Below the pieces are notes generated by a model, which was not told the DNA's origin, searched no databases, and worked only from the letters and a program-made list of their open reading frames with translations. Shown piece after piece: positions 1 to 11,700 of a DNA stretch of 64,000 nt (the stretch's first letter is position 1; every line of letters begins with the position of its first letter). The position numbers and the translations under genes were made by a program. The DNA comes from Dendrophyllia cribrosa. Its lineage: Eukaryota > Cnidaria > Anthozoa > Scleractinia > Dendrophylliidae. The stretch spans positions 35,983,030 to 36,047,029 of the forward strand of contig JAJLRJ010000004.1 of the NCBI GenBank assembly GCA_024195265.1. The letters are read 5' to 3'.

Positions 1-300
1 AAGTAAAAGCAAGAAAAGGCGCGCACGAGCCACAGGGTACCCACTCGGTCGGAGCTTAACCTGGCTTATGCCGAGTATGAAGCAACCAGGAGTATTGTTA
101 CTGCCCCCCCTCCCCTCGATGCATTGCTAGTCCATCACAGAGTTACCCTCATCATTTTAGCAACGGTGCCCATTTATATGGTCCCTGGATGGAGAGAGAC
201 AATGTGGGGCAAAGTGTCTTGCTTAGGAAACAACACGACGGCGGAGACCTGGCCTCGAATTACCGCCGCGTCCCCGCAAATAAACAAAACATGGTGACCA

Positions 301-834
301 CAGTGGAACCTCGATTTAACGAAGTGCCAAGGGACTGGGGAAATTGGTTCGTTATATCGAGGGTTCGTTATATCGAAAACCTCGTTATAACGAATTTGCG
401 GGAAAACAACCAAAATGTTCGTTATATCGAGGTATATATAGTAATTGTGTTGTAACGTTGTTACGTATTTCCGGATCTTAACAAATAACATTTGCACTTT
501 CATGCCTGTATGAAGCTACAGTACACTATAAATATAACTACGGCATTGGAAAACTGAACACTGAGATTATACCTTTGCCCTATAGCACACACTGTTGGTC
601 TGTTCCGCATTCATCTTTGTCGCGCCGGTTGACATTTATTCGTTATATCGGGGTAGATTTTACGTTTGGGCTGTCGGATTGCGTTTGTTATAACGAGGAT
701 TTCGTTATATCGAGGTTCGTTGTATCGAGGTTCTGTTCCATACATTTTACTTGTAATTTTGCCGGGCTTAAGAATATCGTTCGTTATACCGAGGACTTCG
801 TTATATAGAGGTTCGTTAAATCGAAGTTCCACTG
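301..834. mobile_element. Non-autonomous DNA transposon, CAGTGGAAC ends (Tigger/pogo-like)
   Basis: Terminal inverted repeats of about 23 bp (CAGTGGAACCTCGATTTAAC at 301 and its complement ending at 834). The interior holds many copies of a TTCGTTATATCGAGG-type subterminal repeat in both orientations. No transposase is seen. The open frames inside are translations of these repeats. The CAGT...ACTG ends resemble pogo/Tigger elements; the expected TA duplication is only clear on the right. Confidence 0.65.
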
Positions 835-880
835 TATTATAATTGTTTGAACTCTTTTTATTCAGAACTGTTTTGTTTAC

Positions 881-3800
881 CAGGTACAAGTCCAGATAGT
901 CCAGCTGTAGATTTTTCAGTGTTTTCTGGCAAGCAGGCAGAACATCTTCAGGGGCGTGATGGATGCACCTTTGATCAAGATGGAAATGAAAAGAAGTTAT
1001 ATAATGATGTCAGTAACACACTTGTCTAAGTGCGTTATTAACGGACCCAAGAAAATTGCAGTAGCAGCTGCAGCGTGTGAACGTAGCAAGCACGAGTGTG
1101 GAACGCGAGTAAAACGTGAATAAAATTCTACTTTTATGTTGTTTAGATTTTCTTCTCTCCTATTTTGTAATTTTCCTTCCAACAACAAGTTTCTTGCCAT
1201 CACTTAAGCCCAAGATTCTGGTGACGTTGGATGATAACTATTAATGCAACTATTATTATTATTCCAAAATCGCCATTACCATACACCTTTGACATACAGT
1301 AGAACCCCGCTAACTCGAACTCTGAAGGGAAACGAAAATCAGTTCGAGTTAGCGGGGGTTCGAGTTATCGGGGTCGGTGAAAAATTTATTATTTTTGTTA
1401 ATAATAGTGACGATCTATAGCGTGAACATAGTTTTATTATCTACTTCTCTGATAAACTTCGCTCAATTTGCGTATGGTAACAATAAATTCCAAAGATTAT
1501 GACTTCGAGCTAAGTGTAACTTTAACATTTGGGTACAAGTTTGTAGTGTATTATTACAGTCAAACTAAATACAAAACAACATTAAAGAAGTAACCATGTC
1601 CGTTTTCCTATTTTCACTAGAAGCCTGCGTAGCAGGCGCATGAAAATAATACGTGTCTCCCTCGCGCGTCCCGTTCTTTATTGCGCCCATATTATTTTCA
1701 TGCGCCTGCTACGCAAGCTATATTTTCACTGCCGAAGCAAAAGACACCGCATCCGGTAGTGACTGATAAGATCGTGATCAGCCCGAAGTTACAATCAGAT
1801 AGCAAGCAGCATATTTTCTTGATACTGTATTTTGAGAAGTCATAACAACAGAGTTCGAGTTATCGGGGTAAATTTGGGTCAAGGGAAACGAAAAATAGTT
1901 CGAGTGTGCGGGGAATTCGAGTTATCCGAGTTCGAGTTAACCGAGTATAAAGGACTCTAAATATAAAAAATAGGGCCAAATACAAGAGAAATCGAACTTA
2001 GTTCGAGTTAGCGGGGAGTTCGAGTTATCTGAGTTCGAGTTGGCAGGCATGGCAAAAAATTGGATGACATTTGCCTCTGATTTTTTAACTCGTTTCCAGA
2101 CCCCCAATTTGACCCTTAAAATCACAGCGAAAACGCCATTTCTTGAAGGGAAAATCAAAATTTCGCCCATTTATGAATTACGTTTCGGAAATCCACACTC
2201 GGATTCCAGTAACTTGGTTATTATTCTATCAGGAAACGTTAAAATATTTTAATAACTTAAAAACGAAGTCCCGTCATTTTGACCTTGAAGTAACCAATGT
2301 CACGTAAAGGCTTGTATAGAGTTCAAACGCGCGGTTATCGTTTTTAGCGGTATAACTCATTTTGTGAAATGATATATATGAAATAAATCATATATGAACT
2401 CATTTTAATAGATGTAATGTCAACATCCACACTCGGTTTTGAAGAGAATGGGATCTAGTGAAAATTTTGGTGGGAAATATGATTTAGTTGGAGCGAAAAA
2501 AAACCCGTCATTTTGCCTTTTTTTCAGTGCAATATGCCTCGACTGAGCCCATTTTGGCTTCTATTGGTGACTTGCGCGGACTAGCGCCCAGGCCGTTCGA
2601 GCTCAACTGCGCATGGGCAATAGTTCATTTTAGCAACGCGCACGCCCGGAGCAAATGTCTCCTTTCAGGAGGAAATTTTTTGATATGTCTACTGTATGTT
2701 AAAGGTGGCAGAGACCGTCTTTGATTTAAGTCAAAAGTAGTGCACCTTTGACGCTTATTAAAGATATATTAAAGGTGCTACGTATCATATGTTGCTTTAA
2801 CTTGTACCGAAGGTACCTAAATTAGCCTGTGACGTACATCAACTTCTAGTACTTTTGACGCGCGTCAAAATTGTGTCGAAAGCAAGTAAAAAATACTGTA
2901 AAACCACTGATCACATTTGATGCTTTTATCACGCAACTTTGTCACACCTTGGATGGAAATCAAACGCGGTCAAAGCCAACTTTTCGTGCGAGGTACAATG
3001 GTGTTTGATAAAATTTTTGAAAACGTCAGTTCATTGTTAGCGGTTAGGGTACTTTTAAATTTACGAAAGCATTCCTGTTCCTGGTAGTGCATCCGCCAAA
3101 TCCCCACGTGAGGAAATACTTACCAGAGTTTTGATGTGATGAAGACATCTTCGCGTTTTAAATTGCCTTCTTTGAAGACTTCCGTCAATACTTCACCGAT
3201 CTCGTCCTCATTTTCGTACGCATGCGCACAGTCCAAGTGCCTGTACCCATACTGCAGAGCAAGCCTGACAGCCTTTCCCACTTCTCCCTTCATAGATTTC
3301 CATGTCCTTGAATTAAACGTTTTGAACAATTCAAAATTAACTTTAGGAAGGAGACTGCTTTCAGGGGCGGATCCAGGAAATTTAGAAACAAGAGGGTGGG
3401 GGCCCTAGCTATTGCGGCGAGAGCGCAATCTCGCTCCAAAGCCATAACATCCAGACAAACCTTCTAATACTTAAACTTTTGTGTCTTAGTACCCGTCGAA
3501 AGTTTGCATATTTTAATTTTTTGTTCTTCTTGCCTTAATCGTTTTTCTGCTGCAAGGATCAGTTTGTCATGTTCTTTCATAGATCCGGCAACTCTAACTG
3601 GTTTCTAGTCGTGGTTGTATTGTTCGATGTCTTAACTTTATGTGGTTCGATAACGACCGATAACCGATACAGTTAACACCCACATAAAAGAAACAGTGGA
3701 TTAAGAACCTCCAGTCTGAAATTTGGCCAAGATTAGACAACACTGAGGCTGATCCAAGTATGTGTGCTTGACCATTACAAACACACGATGTGTAGTTTCA

Positions 3801-4352
3801 GAAAATATCCATAACTCCCTCACAGAAGGGATTGGATTTTCCAGAGTGAATTTGCCTAATTTTCCAGAGGGTAATTTGCCTATGCCTTATTATTCAATTC
3901 AATTGATTTATTATACAGTAGTTTGATTAATTAAGGCTGGTTTTCACTAACGACGGAGTCGGAGTCGGAGACGTAATCAGGAGCGCAGAGCGTTACGATC
4001 TAGTAAAAATCAAACCGACGGAATCGGAAGAAGATTACGGATCATTATGGAGTCATAAGCGGAATTGGAAGAAAATGGAACCGTTCTGATTCTTCCGACT
4101 CCGATTCCGTCGAGCTTATGACTCCGCTTAAGACTCCGATTTTCGATTTTCACTAGGTCGGAAGCGCTCTTACGACTCCCACTCCGACTCCGTCGCCACT
4201 GAAAACCAGCCTTAAAGGCTTTAATGTGATAATTAGACCTGTCAGAGTCAATCATTCACCAAAAGATACTGTACAACATTTCCAGAAACAATTTTAAGAA
4301 CCCCTTAAGAACCTCTCCAGGCGGATTTCTCACCACGCATCCTACATGTATA

Positions 4353-4385
<33 letters not shown>

Positions 4386-7300
4386 AAATGCATCAGCTTG
4401 AAGAGAAAATCACAGGTTCCATCACAATCCAGAGGGTTGATTTTATTGAACGCATTAGGGGTCCACATTCGCCTTGGAAATTCACACGTTTAAATAAATC
4501 TTAATTAGTTTTCACACATTCTTGTTCGCACCCAGTTATCCCTATCTGTCTAAAGTTATCGTTTCCTGTTGGCAAAAACAGCCTTAAAACTATTAATAGG
4601 CTCGCTCTGTGTTTAACGGAAGCCAGCGATATACAGCATGGTCAGACTGGCACAGAGTAGTACAATAGAGTTTTTTCGTATCCTTTGTATTTCACATGTG
4701 AAATACAAATGGTGAAATTTCTCATGCAAATTAGCCGTCTAGCTTTTGAACTGGAATGTCTCGTGATCAGTCATGCAGCGAAATGAGGAAGCTTTTTAAA
4801 GTTTTTGAAGTTGTTTTATCGAAAGTATTTACGCAGGTTCCGATCCATCGTTTAATGAAGACTTGCTTCACAACAAATCATCCGTCAAGTTCAATTTAAC
4901 TTGAGAAAAATCAGGGAGGCGGGCGGGAGAAATTCTAGGGAGTAAAAATCTGGTCTAGATTTAAGGCACAGTTTACGTAAATTAGTCAAACCTTAGATTA
5001 TGACAACTTGTTATTTAATAAATATGTAAAGGTGTATGTGCTCTCGCCAGAATAGATAATTATTTACTCATTTACTCCCAGAATGCATGTGATTTCTAAT
5101 TGCCAACTGATAAAAGGGAAAAGAGTTTGACCACTTTTAATTCAATTGGAGAGTAGCCAAACGTTTCAGTATTTGTTTGTCAAGAATTCTAGAATCCCTG
5201 CTAATATACGAGCGCTTGTTTTTGGAATTATTATGTGAAAATGTAACCCTCACAATCAACTGTTAATAAATCCTCAAGTACAAAGTTAGGCATCAAAGTC
5301 AAATAAACTTTATTTTATCAAATCGTTATGATAACTCCCATTCAATATCTTTATTCATGGCTTGCCACAGAGCAAAAAATGCGTGAACCAGTTTACACGC
5401 AAAAATACACATGACCAAAAACAAATGCAGTTCAGTATAATTATAAATTACAAAGACAAATTAAATAAACTGACCGATATATGCTCTTTTAATAGGGTCG
5501 GTCAGACGTTGAGAAACGAAAAATAGTTCGAATGGCCTAAGGTGTTTTCTGCGCGCATGCCCGAAAGAAAGCTCACTTTTCGGATATCGCACCGGTACGG
5601 CCATTTTGTTTTCTTATCGAGCCATGTGCAGGGTACTGAGTCAGACAGTTTATCGTACGTGGCACTTAACTAAACTTAACCGTGGACACTTTTATTAACC
5701 GTGTCCCAACAATATGAAAAGTATATAAAGAATAGTATAAAGAACCATTTCCATTCGTAAAGAGGACAGTATAAGAAAAATTACAAGGGTGCGGCCATTG
5801 CGTAGATTTCAATAATTTTACGACGCCTTCGATTACTGAGTGCCATAACTAAGTTTGTAAGAGAACAAATTCTCAAACGTCTGTGCCTGAAATCTAGACC
5901 AGAGAGACCCTAGAGTTTCTCCCGCTCGCCTCTCTGATTTTTCTCAAGTTAAATTGAACTTGACGGATGATTTGTTGTGAAGCGAGTCTTCATTAAACGA
6001 TGGATTGGAACCTGCGGAAATACGTTCGATAAAACAACTTCAAAAACTTTAAAAAGCTTGCTCATCTCGCTGCATGACTGATCGCGAGACATTCTAATTC
6101 AAAAGCTAGACGGCTAATTTGCACGAGAAATTTCACCATTTGTATTTCACATGTGAAATACAAAGGATACGAAAAAACTCTAATACAATACAATGGCCAG
6201 TTATGATCTTACTATAAATAACAAAGTAGCCACTTAAGTTTATATTTATAGTCAGGTTCTAGGTATTAGTTTTAGTCGATAAACAAAGCCGAATTCTAGA
6301 AGGAATTTTTTCATTGTGTCTATGGTCTAGCGAATAGCCCTCGAATTTAGTCGTCCGGATCCGGATCACGTTCAATCACAACTTTGTTATTTATAGATCG
6401 TTTTCATTTTCGTAAGCAGTTTGTTTTCTGGCTATGAGAACAACCCCAGAGAAGGATGATGCAGGGAATGCCAAATAAAAGAAATTAAGAAATTCTTGAA
6501 ATACAGCTAAATTTTCTCTATAATTACCGTTAGCGAAACATACATTCAAATGGACAGAGTAGGATCATTCGATTCTGTCGCTTTTTGTCTACTAGGCAAT
6601 ATGTCGATAAAATTCACCTTAGTTAGTTAATAGGTGCTTCCAATTGGAGACGTTCACTCAACGAGATACACAAATAATCTAATTTAACTTACGTCATTCC
6701 CTTGCTTAAGGCAGGTAGCATTACGAAGCACTTTGAACTTTCCAAACCGCGTCTTTCAATGACTAGTGTCATTGAAAGACACGGTTTGATAAATTAGTTT
6801 TTAATTGCGGTGTGGGATTTAAGTATATTTAAGTATATTTTAAGTCGATAAACAAAGCCGAATTCTAGACGTATTTTTTCATTGTGGCTATGGTCTAGCG
6901 AACAGCACTCGAATTTAGTCGACTCCACAACTAGCCGAGAAATAACAGCATAAACTGCAACTTTGTTATTTATAGATCGTTTTCATTTTCGTAAGCAGTT
7001 TGTTTTCTGGCTATGAGAGCAACTCCAGAGAAAGGATGTTGCAGGGAATGCCGCAAATAAAAGAAATTAATTAAGAAATTCTTGAAATACAGCTAAATTT
7101 TCTTTACTACTGTTTCTGTTCAGTTCAAAGATTCAAAAGACCACTGATTTGCATCCTCGCTTTAGAAAAGTCTTTTAACTGAGTGAAAAATACTTGTTTT
7201 AGTTTCGCACATGGACGCTCAGCTGCACGGCCAAAAATTTAAAAATGCTACATCTCCAAAGCAATGTTGCTGATATGAAGAACCTGTTGAGAGACTGATG

Positions 7301-7671
7301 CAGGATTCACACCTAGCGCGCTAATAATCCCCGACAAATAATATTTGAAGAACGCGACGTTAAACGTCGGCTTGGTCCTATAAAAATCCGTGCTCTGGCT
7401 TGTTATGTTTTATGCGGGTGTTTACTGTATAACAGAGGATGGTAAACCTTTGTCCTGGGGCGTCGCAAATCGAGGGTTGGTATAAAATGCTCCTAGTCTT
7501 TTTTGAGGTTGAAATTGAAAAAATTAAACAGAGATGGATCTAAGCCCTTCATTTGGCTGGTCGTGCAAAATATGGATTGTGTGACGAGAATGGATTTAGG
7601 TTGCGTAACAAGTGAATACCGTACTTACCCCAGAGCTATAGAAGGCATAAGGGCGCCATTGTTAAGCTTCA
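881..7671 (-). CDS. Aldo-keto reductase, copy 1 (5' part of gene; runs off left edge)
   Basis: NADPH-dependent aldo-keto reductase (AKR1A/aldehyde-reductase-like), cytosolic by family. Three coding exons are seen on the minus strand: 7629-7671 (N-terminal beta hairpin, [14 protein letters not shown]), 3124-3306 (begins [12 protein letters not shown], then the [18 protein letters not shown] block with catalytic Asp and Tyr, ending FITSKLW with catalytic Lys) and 881-968 ([19 protein letters not shown]). All are bounded by AG/GT and join in frame (phases 2, 2, 0). Exon 1 begins with TG straight after an AG, so the ATG is probably split by an intron with its A in an unseen upstream exon. Lengths of exons 2 and 3 (183 and 88 nt) equal those of copy 2, which shows tandem duplication. 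The catalytic-His exon and the C-terminal half would lie left of position 881. Whether the gene is intact cannot be told from this window. Confidence 0.82.
1297..2045. mobile_element. Second CAGTAGAAC-type repeat region with nested hairpin
   Basis: Begins with CAGTAGAACCCCGCTAACTC and carries many GTTCGAGTTAGCGGGG-type repeats in both ends (1300-1375, 1850-1945, 1995-2042). The right terminus was not found, so it may be truncated or rearranged. A hairpin with 25 bp arms (1627-1651 and 1690-1714, GCGTAGCAGGCGCATG...) is nested inside, probably another insertion. Confidence 0.5.
3931..4215. mobile_element. Foldback MITE with TTAA target duplication
   Basis: TTAA at 3931-3934 and at 4212-4215 flank inverted ends GGCTGGTTTTCACT / AGTGAAAACCAGCC. 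The interior is built of GACGGAGTCGGAGTCGG repeats facing each other, so most of the 285 bp folds back. The TTAA duplication suggests piggyBac- or Kolobok-type mobilisation. A related partial end lies near 57365-57415. Confidence 0.75.
4355..4383. repeat. (AT)n microsatellite
   Basis: An uninterrupted run of about 14 AT units in an AKR copy 1 intron. Confidence 0.9.
4666..6182. mobile_element. 1.5 kb non-autonomous element with about 280 bp terminal inverted repeats
   Basis: The arms 4666-~4945 and ~5900-6182 are inverted copies with few differences. Each outer end (GAGTTTTTTCGTATCCTTTG) is followed by its own palindrome, TTTCACATGTGAAA. TA dinucleotides flank both ends (4666-4667, 6181-6182), consistent with a TA target duplication. 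The roughly 950 bp centre has no convincing reading frame. It lies in the first large intron of AKR copy 1. Confidence 0.75.
6270..7104. repeat. Diverged direct repeat pair
   Basis: 6270-6524 and 6842-7104 are homologous in direct orientation (shared blocks such as GTCGATAAACAAAGCCGAAT and TTATTTATAGATCGTTTTCA) with small indels. A separate 45-50 bp hairpin (6737-6786, CTTTCAATGACTAGTGTCAT core) lies between them. No coding potential is seen. Confidence 0.7.
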
Positions 7672-8788
7672 CTGCGGTTAAAGCCTACGCAAATGAAGAC
7701 AAAACTGAATTGAACAGCGATGTTGACGCATCTTAGTAAATATTTCGCAAATTCAATGAAATATTTCTTTAAATTAATGCAGCTGAAGCATTTTCTAGCC
7801 GACAGTAAAGTTCACTTGCAGTAGATAGTTGGCTAGTAAAAAACCACCTTCTCAGCTTCTCTTATGAAATTATTTTCAAGGGAAGGCCACAAGCAAAACT
7901 TAAAGCAAAGCCTGGTTGTATTCCTTCTGTGGATAGTTGTGCCGGCGGGCAAATCTCGCGAGCGTGTGAAAGCCGCCAACGAGAAGAGAACTTGAGCGAC
8001 CGAACGCTGGGACCAGCCGAGTCCCTCGTGGCTTGTACGTTCTTTCAGGCTTCGCTCATTCTCCGATTAGCCCATTCGCTCGACTATCAGAAAGGAACTG
8101 CTAGCATTTAAAAGCCATGTTCATTTTTCTCACAACACTCACCATATGGGCAATCAGTTCCCAACTCAAGGTAGCGAACCCCAAAAGAACAACTCCACAA
8201 CGACTCCGATGTCTCGCGTGTCATGTGATTTCGTTAAGTCGTGTTAAGCCTTGGTTCACATAACGGCGAGGTCACGCAAATCCAAACACAACTTGTATCA
8301 ATTTTGTGTTACCAGTGTGAACAACAAAACATAACGACATAATAGTGACATAATAACATAACGAAAAAAGGAAAAATCTGATCTTTTCTTTTTATCATTA
8401 TGTCTATGTTCTTATGTCACTAGTGTAAACTTGGCTTTACGGGTCAGTTAAAAACTAAAAAGTTGTTTTATGTTATATAGCCGCCATTTTGGAGTTTTAT
8501 TTCGTACTCGCTGGAGATTGGGAGTGGTGAAAGAGAGCAGGGAAGGAGAGAATAACCCCTCCTTCATCTTTCAGCCTGGCTCCCACTCCTTTGGCCGCTC
8601 GTTCACCCTTTAATTTACTCTTTCAATGACCACACCTGAATACTATTATCCATTTCTTTTATTTAAAATTATAACATTTTATCATTACTAGCTACTATTG
8701 AGACATTCAAACATACGAAAGTCAGATTTCATTTCAATTTCAATTGTTTTGAGAAATTATACTTCAGTTGGCAGTTATTATCTTTTTA
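7672..8788. other. Intergenic region between the two AKR genes
   Basis: About 1.1 kb between the first placed exon of AKR copy 1 and the stop of copy 2. It should contain the promoter/5'UTR of copy 1 and the 3'UTR of copy 2. A probable small foldback repeat lies at 8246-8440 (TAGTGACATAATAACATAAC facing TTATGTCTATGTTCTTATGT). No further gene is supported. Confidence 0.45.
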
Positions 8789-11700
8789 TCACTCTTCGCC
8801 ATCCCAGTAATTTTCAGGAACTTCCTCTGGTTTAAACATCCATTTCTGAGTGAGATATCGGTAACGTATTCCGATGTTTTCTATCGCCTTCATGTCATCT
8901 TCATCTAGTTTTACATGAAGTGTTTCCAGGTTCTCTTTGATGTGATTCTCAGAGACAGCTTTTGGAAGAACTGGAGTTCCTCGCTTAATTCCCCAAGCTA
9001 AAGCGACCTGTCAAAAAAAAAAACAATAAGCAGTCCAGAAAGGTTAGTGGGCCGAAATGCTTAACCTTATTCAGACCGGGGAGATTTTAATTACAATTTA
9101 ATTACAATTTTAAAAACATTTTGGCACCTAGTCCTTTCTAACATGATGAGAGGGAGTAATCCAAGATGGCGGATCCAAGATGGCAGCCAATCTGAATGGT
9201 CATGCCATATGACGTCATCGCATCACATGACCTACCTTAACTTAGGCAGTTATCAACTCTCCAAGGTTCATAGCCAGAGATTTAATATTCTTGAAGTTAT
9301 AGGGGGGGGGGGGGGGGGGGGGAGGGCAGAATTCCCCGTCCACCCCGGTTCCAAAAGGCAGAAAAAATAGTCCGGTCTGGATAGGGGTTTTAACTCCCTA
9401 GGGTTATCGTATTTTGAATGGAACCCCTCAAGATCAACAGACTCGTTTTGTGGGCAAGGCTTGAATTCACTTTTACCTAATTCTGGCAAATATTTCGCTT
9501 TAATGGTGGTCATTTTAGGTTACGTAAACACCATACAGGGTTCCAATGGAACAATTAATTTTAGTTAAACCCCCTAAAAAGTGCCAAAAACCAACCTTGT
9601 CAATTTTATTTGGGAGACCCGCTCCTGGAGTATACCTTTTACGCTATAGAAACATACAAACCCTCACAACACCCTTTAAAGCAGTTGTAGCATTTGTCAT
9701 GGTAATGGCCAGCAGAAAACTGACTACAGACAAGAGAAAGCAAGGAGAGCTTACCAAAGCGATTGTAGTTTTGTGTTTATCGGCGATTTTCTGTAGAACA
9801 GGATTTTTCAACACAACAGGTTCAGTGTCTTTGCTAAAAGGTCGGTCCGGTGATCCCAGCGGAGAATAAGCTGTCACTACAATGCCTGCAATAAAACCAA
9901 CAAATTCCCAAGGTCATGTTAAAATTGGAGGGTATTTAAGTTGTACCAAAGTTTCATCAAACTACCATACAGCCTCTAGAAGGCGCGGTGGTGTAGTCTT
10001 ACTGCGTAACTTTGGTATTAAAGTTTTCTTTGTCAGAAGAAACGTTATCACCTGAAAAACGCATGCACGCTATTTAAGGCTATTTGCCTTTGCCACAAAT
10101 CATATTTTAATAATAATATCGTTCCTTATATATTGTCGATACATTATACTTTTTCTTGTAAAGTATGCCATTAATTATCTAATGTAATAATACTTTCCAG
10201 CTACCAGGTAAAAAAACGCGAACTGATCAAATAACATCAGTTCGCTCCTGATAGGCACCTGTATTGTTGTAATTACTTACTGTAGGCTTTGGGTAGAATA
10301 AAGTTTGTTTTTGTTGTATGAATTGATTTCGAAGTGTGTGTTTTGAGAAGCAACATTATAGCATAATTTGAAGGATAGCTATCAACTAAATCTTAACAGC
10401 AAACAGGGCTGTGCTCTAGCAGTGCCCAGGGGCCTCAGGCCCCTTACTTTTATCTTCGGGCGACTAGAAAAACTTACTTTTACATAAAGTTTAAGTGCCG
10501 GGCACCCCAGATTTCATAGTTGGGAGCCTTTGGGCTCCCTGTGATTCTTCTAAGAGCACAGCCTTGGCAAAACGTTAGGAACAGACAAACGTTATACATA
10601 AAGACAAATGTTTCCGTAGTCTGTGTGGTTATAAAGATGGTTGCTGTTAGACAGACTAACATTCACTTCGTTTAGACTACAATTTTACAATGTAGGATTT
10701 TAGTGCAGGCTTTTACCAGCACTATTTATTCATGTTAATACTTGAAGCCACTCCACACTACAACATGGCTAAATCAATACTCAACTATTTTTTTAAAGTT
10801 TGACTCACCTTTGCTGGCGTTAAATTTTAACAACTCTGGCTGAGGCAAGTATGGGTGCAGTTCCACTATCAAAGACCAAACAAAACAGTTAAAGGTGAAA
10901 CACAAGGAACATAATAAAAACGCATCTTGAAGGAGCTATGTCACGGGGATTTTAACTCTTTAAGCCATAACATCAAAATTTAAATTCTCATTTCTAGTCC
11001 TATGCATTTCCTACAGAAGTAGTGGGGAGAAATTGTTCGGATATCAAGAGAACTCATCTTGTGTGATCATGTCCTTAATTCTCATGACCTTTTTGATTGA
11101 TAAGGCATTAATATTACAAGGAGAAATTTGATGCTGATCACTCTTAAAGGGTTACCGTTTTTGGGTCAAAACTGGGTAGATTCTGCATGTACCGGAGCAC
11201 ATATTACGTAAAACAAAAGGAACAAAGAACGACAATAATACAAATGCAAAACAAGACCAAAAATACAATACCTCAGAAACAATAGAAGACAATGAGTGGT
11301 TCATGGATACCGGTACATGCAGAAAGACCCCAAAACTGTCCCAAATTAAACTAAGTACCTTTATCAAACACATATTGCTTAAATAGAACACCAAGAGGAA
11401 GGTTTAAACTGATTTTTCAAAGAGAGAAAAAAACTATACCGGTAATCAGAGTTTTAGCCAGTTTTCCAAGACACAAGCGAACTTGAAAAAATTGGGCAAT
11501 CCTTTTCCATCCGGGCCAACTACAGTCCAAGACACTTTTCACTCGTCTGTTAAAGCACTGATCATATGAATAATTTGAAACAAAACTGGACCATTATTTG
11601 AGGGTTTTCACTGATATAAATGTGTCTTTTGGGCTTTTTAAAGTAACACTAAAAATGGTCACATAGCCCCTATAACATAATGATAATTTCAGTTTAAATA

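Noticed and set aside
611..889. Minus-strand frame rich in RYNEP and ITN repeats
   Set aside because: It runs from the AKR exon donor into MITE repeats; the peptide repeats are the TTCGTTATATCGAGG units.
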